Assembly (NCBI GenBank): GCA_018857735.1
Contig: JABMCL010000598.1
Coordinates: 275,001-339,000, forward strand
From: Alviniconcha marisindica
Taxonomy: Eukaryota; Mollusca; Gastropoda; Provannidae
Length of the DNA stretch: 64,000 nt
Direction: 5' to 3'
The position numbers and the translations under genes were made by a program. Position 1 is the stretch's first letter, and the number at the start of each line of letters is the position of its first letter. Positions 12,301-26,700 of the stretch are shown here, in pieces. Under the pieces are notes generated by a model. That model made no database searches. It had not been told where the DNA came from and was given only the letters and a program-made list of their open reading frames with translations.

Positions 12301-15300
12301 GGTCAAGCCTCTCTGTAGCACTAGTTAACATTGACCTTGCGAGGTAAAAATTGCTCATTTTCATTGAAATGTGTCGTATCTGCTTTGTTCTGTGCAGGCT
12401 GCCCATGTTTGACAGCATGTAACCATGAGTCCCTGCTTGAATCTGTGGGGTGTGCAGTTTTCATTGCAGAGGAAATCTTACTGCAATGATTGCGCTAGAC
12501 ATTTTTTCAAAACACTGACATCTATGATCTAATCTATAAAAAGCATAAGTTTACGAAAATGGTTCACAGAAACCAGTCAGATAATCTTCATCACTGGAAC
12601 CAGTCGGGTATGCAGCCGTCTGTACTACTAGTACTGCTAGAGCTGTAATAGCAGACACCCAGGGTTTGCATTAACCAGTGATTTCTGTTATTTCACCAGT
12701 TAAGATCAGCAGGAAAAAAAATCAGCAATCAGTTAGATGTTTCTGGTTCTATAAACTAAAAAAAGATTCACTGTGAGAGAGGGGGTGTGTGCGTGTAGGC
12801 TAGACAAGGAAGGGAGCCATTAGTAGTAGTAGTATATACACATTTGTATTGCTTTCGTAGTAGTATTGACAGATGTGTATCTCACCAGTTGCAGTGATTG
12901 TCACCTTACAGGTGTCATGCCAGTTTAATTTTTTTTATAGCATGATGACTGTAGCAAACACCTTGCTCCCTTCCCCTTCCACAACAGACGCATAACGAGC
13001 TGCATGCACTCACTCTCTCGTTCTCTATAGTCTGTATCTGTCTAATGTGCCTTTTTGTTGTTGAGAACCAGTCAGTGAAAATTGCAGCCAGTCCATCTTA
13101 CTGCCTGTTGGGGGGCATGTATACTAATTTTGACCAGTCAAATACAGGAATTTACCCTGTTGTTAACACTGTTTCCTGGTCAAATTGTACACCATTTTGA
13201 ACAAGGACACTTTTGAGCAGTGTCAAATTGAATACAATGCATTCAGGCTTTCCAGTACAAAATTCAGTTAAATATTAACGTGTTTTTCAGAAACCCCCAA
13301 AGAACACATTTTGTACCCAGTTAATCTACGGGACTTCCTCTGTGTGAAAAATAGGACCATGATGTGCCAATTATTCTTGTAGATGTTTCAGGGGGTTTCA
13401 TAATTATCAAGTACTCCGTTCTCAGAACTATTGGTATTACTATTACTAACATTGTAACATTACAAGTAACATCAGCTGGGCCTCATCAAACTTTTGATGT
13501 CGCTGCCATGATGCCTGACATGAATTTTTTTCAACTTTGTCACAATTGTGAGCGCTTAATCAGTTTGCAAAATATTCTCGCAGTCATTGCTAAAAAACAC
13601 AAAACGACTGACAGCTTTCTGATAAAATTGAGTGCTCATCCTTTAAAAACAAAACAAAAACACTGCTGATAATTCACACAAGAAAAAGATCCATTTTTTT
13701 GAATTGTCTTAAGCAATAATAATCATGTCAAACACTTGTGATGCATGCCGACTGTATCAGTGTATGTGAATGCTTATTTGTGCCTTGAATTGTTTTAAAC
13801 TATCAATCCAAATTGGAAGAGAACTTTGAAGTTGAAAGGACTAGAATTGCAAGAAGAAAACTCCAGGTTTGCTGGTTTCCTTTTGGGGACCATCTCCTGT
13901 ATTGATCTGCATGTGTCACTGGCTTCAGTTTAAAACTCGGAAAAATAATTTACGTGACAAACCATGCGCTAAAAAGTCAAATACGTGATGGTGTATGCTG
14001 ATGTAGTTCTATAAATGTATCAGAAAACTTGTCACTCACCTTTTGTTAGCATGGAAGAAAATATTGTCAAAAATGCTTTGACTTGGCAAAATGTATGACC
14101 TGAAGGTTTTGAAATTTGCCCCCCCCCCCCCCCCCCCCCCCATTTATAAAAACAAAACATATAATTTCTGTGGAAAGAAAACTGTTCCCAACCTATGAGA
14201 AATGTGTAGGGAAGGTGAGGACTGCTGGAGGTGACTCACTGTCCAGGACTGGCTACATATAAGGGGCAAAAAAGTAAAGATGAACAGAAGTAGATGTTGT
14301 TGATGGAAAGAAAAAAAAAAGCGCCAATACTGGCACTGACAGCGCTATGGGGAAATGTGAGGTGAATGGTGCAATCAATCCCCAGTCAAAACTGTCCCCA
14401 CCATCTGCAGCTCTTCCCCCTCTGCACTCCCCCAGTCAGCCGGCAAACCCCATTCATCAAACTCATTGATTGCTCAGCAGACAGCCTTGGCTCAGCTGGG
14501 TGGGCTATTAATCACAGTGCTCTAACAGTAGCACACACACACACACACACACACACACATCGTCCCTTTTTCTGACCCGGTCCTCTTAATAGAAAGCGAC
14601 ACAGTTACTGCCAGACTTCGTTCAAGGTCAATTATCTCACACGGCGCGGAAGCAGCTAAGCCGCTCCACAAAGACAGCTGGCTAATCTCCATTCATGATG
14701 GCAATTGAAAGGTAAACAAGCTGCAAAAGTGCAGGGTCGTTGCGTGCAATCACCGCCTCTGGAATGTGCGCCCACACACTTTTGACCTCGGAAGGGGCTG
14801 GGTGGTGGAGGAAGGGGCTGGGTGGTGGTGGTGGGAACTAAGCGGCGTGGCGACTGACTTTGTGGATTAGAAGGCGGGAGTGGGGGTGGAAAGAATAGCG
14901 GGCGGGGTGGGAGTGGGGGAAAAGGCCTGAAGATAAATTGCCCTCAATAGAACCCGGCAGGCCGTATCTGTTACCTACCGACCCAGTTCAGACACCTTGC
15001 CACTTGGCAGAGATGTGTGCAATGTTGTTAGCGGCAGTTCTTCCTCCTCCTCCTCTCTCCCCACGACACCTGCCAATAATAGTACATTAGTAGCATAGCT
15101 GACCTCAGTTGACCCCTTCACGGGCCCACTGGCCTTGTCAGCAGTGCTGGTCTGGACACTAGATTATCAACAGATCCTGGGATCTCTGACCTACCTTTCC
15201 TCACCGCCTGTCTCTTTACCTTATGGCCTTTTAACAACAGGACTTGCCCTGTTATCACTTCTCAGTTTTTTGACTGTGTCCCAATTTATTTGTATTATTT

Positions 15301-18300
15301 TTGTCTGTATGGTGTAATTTTTTCTTGCTGTAAGCTTGCTCCCTAATTTTTAGATTCAGTCAGAATCAAGGACAGTTTGCCTAGATGAAGAAGGGTGGGT
15401 GAGACAGCCTCTAGAAGTAGAACTGATTTAGTGATTGTGGTGCTTAAAAATCAAGGGAGATCAAAAGGATCAGGCTTTTCAGTATTCATGGCAAATTAGA
15501 CTGACTGGCATTTAGATCAGGGGAAAAATGGGAGTAACAGTGTTCCCATAGATTATTATTAGTGTTAATGTTGGTCAGCAGGCTGTATCAGGATAGCCAA
15601 TAGCAAAAACTTAGTTTTAATTTTGATACCTGCTAAACTTTGTGCTGAGTGGTACTAGTTGTACATATTGAGTTTCAGTAGGTCATTCCACTTTAAGGAT
15701 GGGGAGATTGGTGTGGGAATTTCCACTCTGACCAGAGCAAATGTAGCCTGCTCTTGAAAGCCTGCAGGCAGAACATGTATGATGGATGACAGCCCAATCT
15801 CTCACTGTTATGATGCCTTAATGATTATTATTATTATTTATTTTTATCAACATCTTTCTGAAAGTTTGTGTCAAAAGACAAAATTGCTGAATTACAAATG
15901 GGGTGACACACTTGGTGAAAAGCATTCTCCTGTTTCATGTCGTACCATTTCGATTGTGAGGTCAAGGAATGTTTTGCTTTTGCATGTGGGGATTATTTCA
16001 GCCCATTTACCAGGACAGCTGAACTCCAGGATTGTTTCTGGTTTCTGAAGACACTAGGCTCACCGCTGGCCCGCCCGTTCCATGTCCAGTTGTGCCACGA
16101 GCAGGACTTGCCAGTTGGAGGACCTCAGTGGTTCTGCATTTCTTTTGTTCTCTGTGTTGCAGGGAAGCAGTATGTCTGAGAATCGTCGTCCTAGCGGTAT
16201 GAGTCCGGGTCCAGGTCCAGGTTATCCGCACCAAGGTCAATACATGAGTCCAGCAATGGCCGTCAATGCTCAACGTTATATGATGGGGCAAGTGCGACCT
16301 GGTCAGATGTCTCCCATGTCCAGCCATGGTTACAATCAACAAGTAAGTGGCAGTTGTAATGAAAGTAAAAAGGCGAGGTTGGTAGTGTGTTTTGGGAAAT
16401 GGTGTCATTGTTTGGGATGTATTAGTAAAGATTGTCCCCCACTGGGCCTGAAATTCATAGTCCAAAATTGGTCAAACAGAAAAGTCTTGATTTGTCAGAT
16501 GACTTGTTTGTTATAAATGTTGGATGACATCACCTTTGTTGGGGCCACTTGATCATGATAGGGAGTTAATTTAAGCATTGATCTGAATGATATTTGAATT
16601 ACACACAAGCAGACGTGGTGTCTAATGGCTGCTGAACACTACTGATGGCTTTAGCTCAAATCTGTGTCGTGCCATGCTGAGTGGCCCATAGAAAAACAAG
16701 ACAAAACCACTGAAGAAAGAAACAAAGAAACGCAGCAACAAAACATGGTCACTGATCACCCAGAGGAGCTCTGCACTACCCATAGTAATCTGACTTGCAG
16801 TGTTAAGGATGCTGTGCTGCTTTCGTTTTCTGATGTTTCCATTCGTTGTATCTGGAATGTTTTCATTATGCCCACAAATAGATGGTGCTCATATCAGTGC
16901 CTGATATTTGGCACAAAATTGTCAGCTGTGAAACTAATCCATGATGTATGCTTACATTTTCACACTTTCAGATGCCACCCCACAGTCAGATGAACTACAG
17001 TCCCTCCATGCCAAATCAGACCTCCCAACCGCCAAACCAGCAACAACAGCAGCAACACCAACAGATGTATCATGGTCAACAACAGCAACCACAGCCTCCC
17101 GGTCAGCCACCTCCTCAGCCGTCGCCCACCCCTAGCCAGCAACAGCAGTCGTCATCATCATCATTGTCCTCCCACCGACCACCGTCATCTCAGGGAACCT
17201 CACCCAAGCAGGCATCTCCCGCACCGCCAGGGATGGCTGATCAGAATTCAAATCATGTAAGTGTTGATCTGAAGATGAAAGGAGTGAGGGCCTCATTGAA
17301 ACGCTTGGTGCTTTAAAGACAGAATGGCCATGTAGAAGTGTGCAGGATTGAGCAGAACCAGTTGAGCTCAGTCCTTTCAACTATAAACCTTGCAGATTTG
17401 TTCTGATAAATTTGGCAAACAGGGGACTCATCTAAAACCCAAAATTTGACACTGTATGAGATTTTGTTGCTGTCTTTCTAGCTATTATCCAATGGTGGCA
17501 CTCTTTTGTCCAGTAAAGTTTGCATTTCTTGTTTGTTGGGCTGAATCAGTTTGAAGTTGATGAAGCAGGAGCAGGGCTGACAGGCTAGTTGGACATGTCT
17601 CTCACGTCTAGCAATGAAAAGAAAGAAAAGATGGCACATGTACCGGTCATGTAAATGTATGTCTGCAGAGAAGTGTGATAAAATCAAATGGAACACTTAT
17701 CAATTCAGTGACCATTTTGTTGTACAGAGGGCTGGGCATGCAAAATCAAACTTATTTCCTTACCAGCCTGTCTTCAGGGCAAGTCTGAAAGCCACATTCA
17801 GGGTTGCAGTCCTCAGTGTGTCCCATGCGGACACCACAACTTGCTGTGCTGATGCCTCATTCTGATTAACAGGCTGTGTTCCAGTGGATCTTGTTGAGGG
17901 TTCCAGTGGGTCTTGTGTGTAACATGATGTTGGTCTTTTGTGCATTCATGTGGGTCCTATACGTTCACTGCGTAATCTGCATTTTTATGGGTTTTGTATT
18001 CATTCCAGCTGGTCATATGACTTGAGTTGTTCTTGTGTGGATTTCTTAAGTTCGTGTGTGTGTTTTCTGTTAATTTCATGCTACTGTTTTTAGTAACACA
18101 AACTATTAATGACATTTCTTTTTCCAGAGCACAAGTAGTAAAAAGTCCGAAGAAAATGCAGAATCAAACAAGGTAAGTGGTTTTGTGTGTGTGAACTGTG
18201 ATGTAAGCTGTAAACCTATTTTGTTGACTCGGCAGTTTTCTCTCTGTAATACTTTGTTGTCCTGCCTTGTGATGAAAGTGAGTACAAGTGTTATTACCTT

Positions 18301-20326
18301 GCAGCTTGTCAAACTGTTTACTGTTGGCTTTTTTCCTTTCTTTTTTTGATGATGATGCTGATTCCTACAATAAATCAAACTGGTTCCTGATCACAAAAAT
18401 GGTTGACTCCTTGATTCCACTGCCCGGTCATTCCCAGAAACAAGGCCCAAATGTGTGACTGACAGACCTTCAGAAATCATTTTAGCAGAAGGCAGTTGGT
18501 ACTGGGTTGTGTAAAACACTAGCGTGCTTAAAAAGTGTAAACAGAATTATAACCATACGTATGGTGTGTTTTTCCTCCACACTAACAACACAAATGGTTA
18601 GGACATGTCATGATGGTGGTTGAAACATGGACACCAAATGAAATGTTTGTGGTGTTAAAAATGGTAAATAACTTCACTAGCACATATTTTCGACTAAGCT
18701 GTATTCATTGTTTTATAGAATAACATATTCTGTATGATTTTAATGAAATGGAACAATCTAGTTTTACCACTTGTGAGTTTATGGTGTGAGCCAGATGGGA
18801 AATGGAAACTTGCCACAGTACTGTTTGACTGCTCCTTCATGAGGCCTAATTAAAGAGATGGTGGTATTTCAGTCTTCAACCAATTCTAAACATAAAGCAC
18901 CGCCATAATGTTGAAGGCAGTGTTTGAGTATGGAATCTGAACTGGTGTGGTCTCTGTTTCCAGGCAGTTGAAACATGGACACCAAACAAGTGACAGACAT
19001 TCAGCAATCCCATATATATCATTCATGCAAATAAAAAGAGAAATAGAGACAAGCTTCCACAAACCATAGTTAATTTACATGCTATGATTTTTTTTACCTC
19101 CATTTCATGGGGCAAAAAACTAGAGGGTTTGAAAGGAGACTCATTGACTATTGACTTAACCGGCTTCCACTGTCACTGATCTCTAAACTTCAGAGGGTAC
19201 AAAACTGTGCTGCCTGTCTTCTTGTTTGTGCATCCCTGAGTGTACACACCACACCAATGCTCGCTCAGCTCCACTGGCTTGTATCTTGTACAAAATTGTT
19301 TGTTTGATTTTTGCTCCCATCATGTTCTTTGTAAAGCACTGACGGCTTTTTAAGAACTTGCGCTTTAGAAGTGACCATTGTTATTATTATCCCACATGTA
19401 AACTGTCATTTAAGTGAGAAGGAGAAGTGGTAAAGAACAAGAAAAACATACTTGAAAAAGAAGAGAAATCATGGATACAAGAAAAATGGTAACATGCTGA
19501 CATTTCAACAAATGTGTCTTTGGGGGGGGGGGACTTGTGATCAAAAGTTCACGGGTTAGTCCCTGCAGGAGCAGTGGGAGAATTTTCTTCTCCTGAGTCA
19601 ACTTTCTGTGCTGATTCCAATGGTGGTATCCGTTCCAGCCTGTGTTACCACAGTCGAAAATCCCAGCCATTCTGCCAAAAGTGCAGGTGGCAGGTTACAC
19701 TTAAACACGCATGCATCATATGTATGTGGCTTTGAATGAAGTGGGATTGTAAATGGGTGTATGGTGTACACAGAATGTGCACTGAGACAGCAGCAGTTTC
19801 ATGTGGCACCAGCTGTGTAACAACCAAATTGTGCTGTCAGTAACCACTAGAAGCACTTAGATGGATATTAAAAAGTGCACTATGGTAAGGATAGTCACTC
19901 ATTCAGAATCACGTGCAACATGAGCACAATGAGTGCTTGGGAACAGTGATAGCCCTAAATAAAAGCAATAATAATAATAACCATCTGTCTTCTTTTGGCC
20001 TGTTTCTTCTTCCTCATTTTCCTTTATTCTTTGTAAGTAGTGTGTATATATTTATAATAATTAATATGTATATATTTTCCCCCTGACAACAATGTGTTTG
20101 TTGAAACGTGTCAGAGTGTATTTTTATCTGTGACCTGTCTTCTTTTGGTGAGTAAGTTTTCCTTGTTCTTTACTGCTTGTCATTCAACACATGGTTAACT
20201 ACATTAGTACAGTAATACTTCTGCTGTTTTAGCCATTGTTGGCCCTTGAACATAGGCCAGGGTTGTCTGATTTTCCTTCTCCTGTCTGGAATCTCAGGGC
20301 TGTTGTTTGATTCCTCTTTCCTATCT

Positions 20327-20367
<41 letters not shown>

Positions 20368-20734
20368 CATTTTCTTTCCTAGTCCTCTTGCTCTTTCTGT
20401 CTTATTTTTCTGCCAGCAGTCCATTCTGCCATTTTTTCAGAAGTTCTCTAGACATTTTGCCTTAAGAGATAGGCTCCTTTGTATGGCTCTTGTTGAGTGG
20501 CTATGAGATGGTAGTTGGTTGGAGGTATGTGCAACTTGCTGCCATATGGCACTGGTATTTGCCAATAAGCAGTTATGTTTTTTAATTCTTGTAAGCATAT
20601 TTTTTGTTTAATGTACATTTATCATGCGCTCAACAACGCCCTGAGCGCTCATATCATACATATTAACCTAAATACAATATTCTATACACATGTAGAGGAC
20701 AGTCCTACCAAACCATTTACATAAGGCATTATAT

Positions 20735-20780
<46 letters not shown>

Positions 20781-23700
20781 TCCAAGCACCGCTTTCTGGC
20801 ACCTTCCTCCAAACTCTGCCAGATTTAGTTACGCCACTGAAGGGGCACTCTTTATCTCCACGCAGCTGTCCAGCGACACGGTGAGCGCCCTCTGAAAGGT
20901 TTGGGTACTAATATGACTGTAGAAGCAACCTAGTGCCAAAGCATGCACGTAAACATGAGACGCATCCACCCCAGGTAAAAAAAGAGAGTTCCATCTTGAT
21001 TCAAACGATTGTAGTTTTATTTGTGCTGGTGTAAACTTTGTTGGCAGCTATAAATGACATGCCTTGTTTTATTTGAGTTGTTTGTAACAAACTTACTACT
21101 GTTTGAGCACCAGCAAAAAACTGCTGGTTAGCTGACAGTTTTCTGGACCGTATGGTGTAACTAAATAGGGCAGTGGTTGAAGGAAGGATGTTGTAAACTG
21201 GTGCTTGGAGTTTGACACACACACACACAGACTAACAGAAACTGGGTATTGATATTAGTTGGGGCGGAAATACTGTGAGAAGAGGAAGGTTTTCATTTTG
21301 GCTTGAAAAGATTACAGGGTTGAGCAGTGTCTAAGGTCTTGTGGGAGTGAATTCCAAATGTGGGGTCCAAACGCAAGAGGAAGTGCGAAAGTCATGAGTC
21401 TTGCGTGTGTATTGCTGGATTTTCAGTATGCAGGTGTCAGAAGAAGAGCATAGTGTACAAGATGGAGTATAGGCATATAGCAGTTCAGAGAGGTAAGCAA
21501 AACCAGAACCATTTATAGCATTGAACAGTGACTGTATATTTAATACATTCTGAAAAGCCAGTGCAGTTTTTCCAGGAGGGGTGGTGGTGGTGGGTTGCCA
21601 AGGGAACGAGTCTTGCAGCAAAGTTTTGAACTCTCTGGAGAGGCTGGATAACAGAATTAGGTGTACCCGTAAGGAGACAGTTGCAGTAGTCAAGTCCTGA
21701 GCAGAGGAGCAAGTGCACTGTCAGTGTACCCCCCTATCAGGAGGGTGCAACTCCATTGCAGTAAAGAAAACACAACTAAATTGCACCCCCCCCCCCCCTT
21801 TTTTTTTTATTTGGGGAAATCATCATCATTGTCCACCATCAAATTTGAGAAAAGTTTGAGTACTAAGACTGTGGAAGCAGCCTAGTCTTGACGCATGCAT
21901 GCAAACATCAGGTACGTCTTCCCCTGGAAAAAAAGTTCCGTCTTGATTTGAATGATTGTGTGTGTGTGTGTGCTGGCAATCATTGATCAACATTTGTAAG
22001 AAAACATGGTCTCAGATTCTGTTCATTTTGCTGAAGTTGAAAGGTTCAGTAACTGGTGCAGGGATAATTCCCTTGACTTGAATGTAAAGAAAACAAGGGA
22101 AATGCTGATTGATTTCGGGAAAAAATTCCAACTGTCATTCCAGATCTCTTTATTGATGGCGTGAAAGTTGAAAGAGTGACTGAGTACAAATGTCTGGGAA
22201 CAGTCTTAGACAACAGACTGAATTTTTTGACAAGAACACTGATTTTATTCATGAAAGATGTCAGCCAAGAACATTTTGCCTTCAAAAGCTGAGATCTCTT
22301 AATGTCAGTGCTGCTGTTTTACACACTTTCTACAGGAGTTGTATTGAATCAGTTTTAACATTTTCGTTCCTGTGTTGGTTTGGAGGCTTGAATATGAAAA
22401 GCAAAAATGTCCTAAATAAAGTGGTGAATGTGTGTGGCAAGGTTGTGGGTGAAAGACAAGAACAGTTAAGTCAGTTGTATGAATATCATGTGGTACAGAA
22501 GGCTACGGTGATTGTGGATGACAACAGCCATGTCCTTGCTAAATGTTACGAGATGCTTCATCTGGTAGATGATTTTGTGTACCAAAATTTAATACAATCA
22601 ATATTTCTGAACAGATAAATCTGTTCAAACATCAGGGCAGTGTGTGTTTGTGTAATTACTGGTTTGTTTAATATGTGGCTTTTGTATTTTTATTAACTGT
22701 TGTTTGAGTTCTAAACTATGTTAGTATGTACTGTGATGTGGTTAATGCTCAGCCACGTTTTAATTTCTCAGATAATCTTGAATCTTGATATGATTTGAGC
22801 TGTCTGTGAGGTTGCAAATGTAATGCCATTTTAGCACCAAGGAAACCTATTGTGTAACCAGTTACGGTAGTGCTTGGAGTTTGAGTCAGCGGTAATGCCC
22901 TCAAATGTGGTCATGTCCCAAAACCACTGTGCTGAGGTGGTAATTTTTCAGCACATTTTATTAAAATTTGAAACAATGATAACCACTAACACAAAGGTGT
23001 TGGTGATTTACCCCCCCCCCCCCCCCCCCCCTCTTTTTTTTTTTTTTTTAGTGTTTTGTAACATAATAAGCATAGATAGTCATTTTGTGTTTTACACCCA
23101 GTTAACTATTAATTAATATGGGAAAATAGGCAAACAGAAAGTTAATTAGCCTAAAAGTAGGTCACTGCTGGTGACTCTCCTCTGGTTTCTTGCAAGTTCT
23201 AAATAAACCCAGCAGTTGGTCTTTGCTTTTGGAAGTTGTGGACTTCATCATTATACAGGACAGCAGTTGGTCTTTGATTTTGGAACTTGTGGACTTCATT
23301 ATTATACAAGGCAGCAGTTGCTCTTTGTTTTTTGGACTTCATCATTATACTAATATGCGGCAGCAGTTTATCTGGCCCAGTGACAGTGTTTGAGAGAGTA
23401 CATCTAAAACTAGCATCCTTTGATGCGCTGGCATGGAGGTCTGACAGAGGTAACGTGTGGCAGTGGCTTGTCACCTTTCATTGTTCTATCTTCCCCTTTC
23501 ATTCACAGGTTATGTAATGTACATTTTTTGTACCAACTGATTGAGGGTGTGTTCTTGTTTTGAATGGATGTATTCCAACTGTTCCACTAGCAACTCAGCT
23601 AACTTTTCCTTCAGATGGGGATACAAAGCAGTTTCTTCCTTGGGGATGCTTTGCTGCTATTGGGGAGTAGAGGGTTTGACGCTTGTATTGATTTTGGGTA

Positions 23701-26700
23701 TGCAGCGCTTTGTTATTGAAATTTGATGCACACCAGTAAATGTTCCATGTGGAACTGGAAGTGTATATTTGCCTTTTGGGGGGGGGGTATTTTGGTAGGG
23801 TTGCAGTTAATGACCTTACCTGCAGTGCTCACTGTTGCTGTTTGGCTGGGAACATGATGGTCATGATGATGGGTCTATTTTTAGTGAGGCCCCAGTATAC
23901 CATGGACAGTACTCTTGGTGCAGGACAGGCGATATTATATCAATCAGTCAATATTTTATTTTATGTCTGTTCACATCGAGGTGATATTAGACAAAAACAA
24001 AACAAAAAACAACATATAATTATGATTTGTACTAATTTTCCCATAGGACTATGAACAATCGAGTTGACAATATTAGTAACAACATCAGTATTATACAAAA
24101 TATCTCTTACATTGTTGTAAGCATTTAAGTCATATCCATTTTTCTGAAATAAAACTAGTAATAGGTCATTCAAGCAGTATGTGTTTAACTCATTCAAGAC
24201 ACAACAAAATGGTGCGCTCGGCTCCTGTAGACGCACTGTTTTTGCCTGTTTAAAAAAAATTGTAGTAAATAAACTACTAGGAATAATACAATAAACATAT
24301 ATACATTTTTAGAAAGCTTGGAATGTGTACTTGTCAGATTAATAATACATAGCGTCATATCATATACCTTTCTCTGTCCCAACAGCAAAGTGGGAACTGT
24401 CCAATCACAGTAAAAAAAACAAGTTTGATTCTACTGGTTGCATGGATCCCAATGATAAAAATGAAGATGTTATTATCGCTGTCTCTTGAGTCCGCCTCGA
24501 GATCTACTAGCACAAACTCCTCGCCAGAATCAACAATGTTCTCTTCAGAACCACTGTCCGAAAAATCTTCTCGATCCGAGCCCTCATTCAGTACTAATTC
24601 CACAGTTTCCCTCGCCGAGTAACGCATATTCACTCGGCGCGCCACCAGTTTTGAAACATGCAACTTTCGTCATTTTGACACACTGTTACAGACGCCAAAA
24701 CAGACAAAAGGAACACTCGACTGGACAAAGGGTATTACTGAAAGTGTCCAAAATTGAAGCAGTTAGCGTAATATTATTGCCTCCAGTCAACTCGAAAGCC
24801 GGTAAGACCGTTAAAAATCTTTAATTCTTACTGCGTCTAAAAGACGCAGATCGTCAGCAAGCATACTGCTAAGCTCCGCGTCTTAAGACGCGGAAAGCCT
24901 TGAAAGAGTTAACAGATACAGTATTTTTACAAAGGCATGTCACATTCTGTGAATATTTAGTGTTCCATGAATTTAAACATAACTTGAATATTACTCTTGC
25001 TAAATATCTAGAACAAGAAGGTATCGCAAATTTGCTTTTTTCAATTTGTTTATATACAGTCTTCTTAAGTAGTAATCTCATGAGATGATAGTAGTAGGTT
25101 ATTGGATAATATCTCGGACGTTTTTTTCTTTGCACCTTGTTTAGCTAATTTGTCTAATATTTCATTCCAGTAAAGACCACAATGAGAGGGTACCCAACAA
25201 AACTCAATCCCAATACCCTTGTACATGATACAATGTATCGAATACTTTACTTCATAAAATATATCCCCTCTCATTTTACAGTTCCAGTTTTTCAATGCAC
25301 AAAGAACTGATTTTAAGTCAACACAGATCACAAAATTATATATTGCTAACTGAATATTGCATATGTAATATAATGCCATTAATATTGCATATAATATATA
25401 TCAGGCGATATTAATAAACTACAAAAAAATTGCAAATAAGACAGCTTTGTGAAAATAAGCATAGAAAGCATCCTGCTCAGGAAGGGGGCTGCAGTAGACG
25501 TAAGTGTAGGACTTTGAAAAATGGCGTGTATTCAGTCCATGCTTGAGGGGTGCAGACCATTGAAGCAGCTTTGAGGGGCGGAGGAAGTTACTACAGAGGA
25601 CATGCGCTGAGGATCTGAAGGAGCAGGCACTGAAGCAATTTATGCTGGTATTGTTGTGAAAGCCAGCAAATGCAGCAGTTAAGCACAACAGCAATGACGA
25701 TTGTAGAATCAGAATTAGTTGTTAAGCAAGTGTCAAGGGTTAGTAATGTCAAATACAACTTCAAAAAACAAAACTGAAACAGTACAAAATTTTGACAATG
25801 GCCTACCTAACCTTAAAAAAGTTTGCATGTGAACAGACACCAGGATGAAACAATTAATGGCAACAAACTGTGAAAGTGCAAGTCACTGTTCATACTCATC
25901 ACATACTTTGCAGAGAAAAGGAAAAGGACTAATAAACTTGGAAGGTAGAATTCAGCAGCGTTTCTGGCAGCATGCAGAGCACCCAAAGAACCTTTGGCAG
26001 TTGTGGATTCTTACCCAGAGAATATCTTAGGGCCCACAAAGAAAGATGCAAGATGGCCTCAAAACAAGAAATGTGTGACGAGTTCATTTGCAGGTCATAT
26101 GGTTGGTGTATACAAGGATATTTATTCACCAGTGACATAAAAAGGTATGCAGGAATTTGGCTTGGTGATCTATTCATACAGCATATTAACAAATAGACAA
26201 AACATTGCAAATAGCCAGGTATAAAAGTTGTAAATAAATGAACATTTAAATTCAACAATGTATCAGTTCTAGCATTGTAAGCTACAAGACACACATGCAT
26301 GTGCAGGCACACAAACACTGACATATCATAACTTTCCAAAGTTTTGCACAGGCAGATGCGAGTAACCTGCATGTCCAACCTGTTAACTGTGCACACTGAA
26401 TCAAGCCACCCAGAATCAGCCAATCATGGTCGCATAAAAACTTAATTTTGTAGTATGTGCATTCTGGAGGATCACAAAAGGCCCGCTCCGACTAAAACAG
26501 AACAGCTATGACTAGTAGAATAAACTTTGGAGAATATCTAATAATAATATATGCTAAATAAATATATAAGTAAATGCAACCAACCACTGCTCCAAGCACT
26601 TGCTTCACTGACTCCTAGTCAAAGGATTCTTTTCAAGATAACCACCTTTGTTTTCCGTTTCTGTGATGGTGCCCTGCCACCATACCTGTCATGTCTCTCA

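Larger units (their letters stand above)
3374..16162 (+). other. Intron 1 (12.8 kb)
   Basis: Donor GTAAAC and acceptor TTGCAG. I find no exon inside it. It holds two hAT-like elements (5696-6689 and 8050-9543), a decayed interspersed repeat at 11.45-11.85 kb, short poly(C)/poly(G) tracts (3419-3432, 4191-4207, 4583-4594, 14120-14141), a triplicated 38-39 bp repeat at 10660-10757 and a GC-rich block at 14.58-15.06 kb. Open frames up to 130 codons in it (for example 9726-10118 and 13364-13669) have no recognisable domain. Confidence 0.8.
20600..21720 (-). mobile_element. CR1/L2-like LINE 3' end (frameshifted)
   Basis: On the minus strand the 21.72-21.55 kb part reads [12 protein letters not shown] and [15 protein letters not shown]. 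After a frameshift a second part reads [11 protein letters not shown] and a third [15 protein letters not shown]. These are consecutive motifs of the CR1/L2 reverse-transcriptase C-terminus in the right order. Downstream on the minus strand lies about 650 bp of 3' UTR, including a (CA)n block at about 20.73-20.78 kb and a GAGCGCTCAGGGCG-type 3' terminal motif near 20.64 kb. At least two frameshifts make it a pseudogene. Confidence 0.75.

Noticed and set aside
13364..13669. 101-codon frame in intron 1
   Set aside because: No domain, no splice signals and ordinary intron composition; treated as chance.
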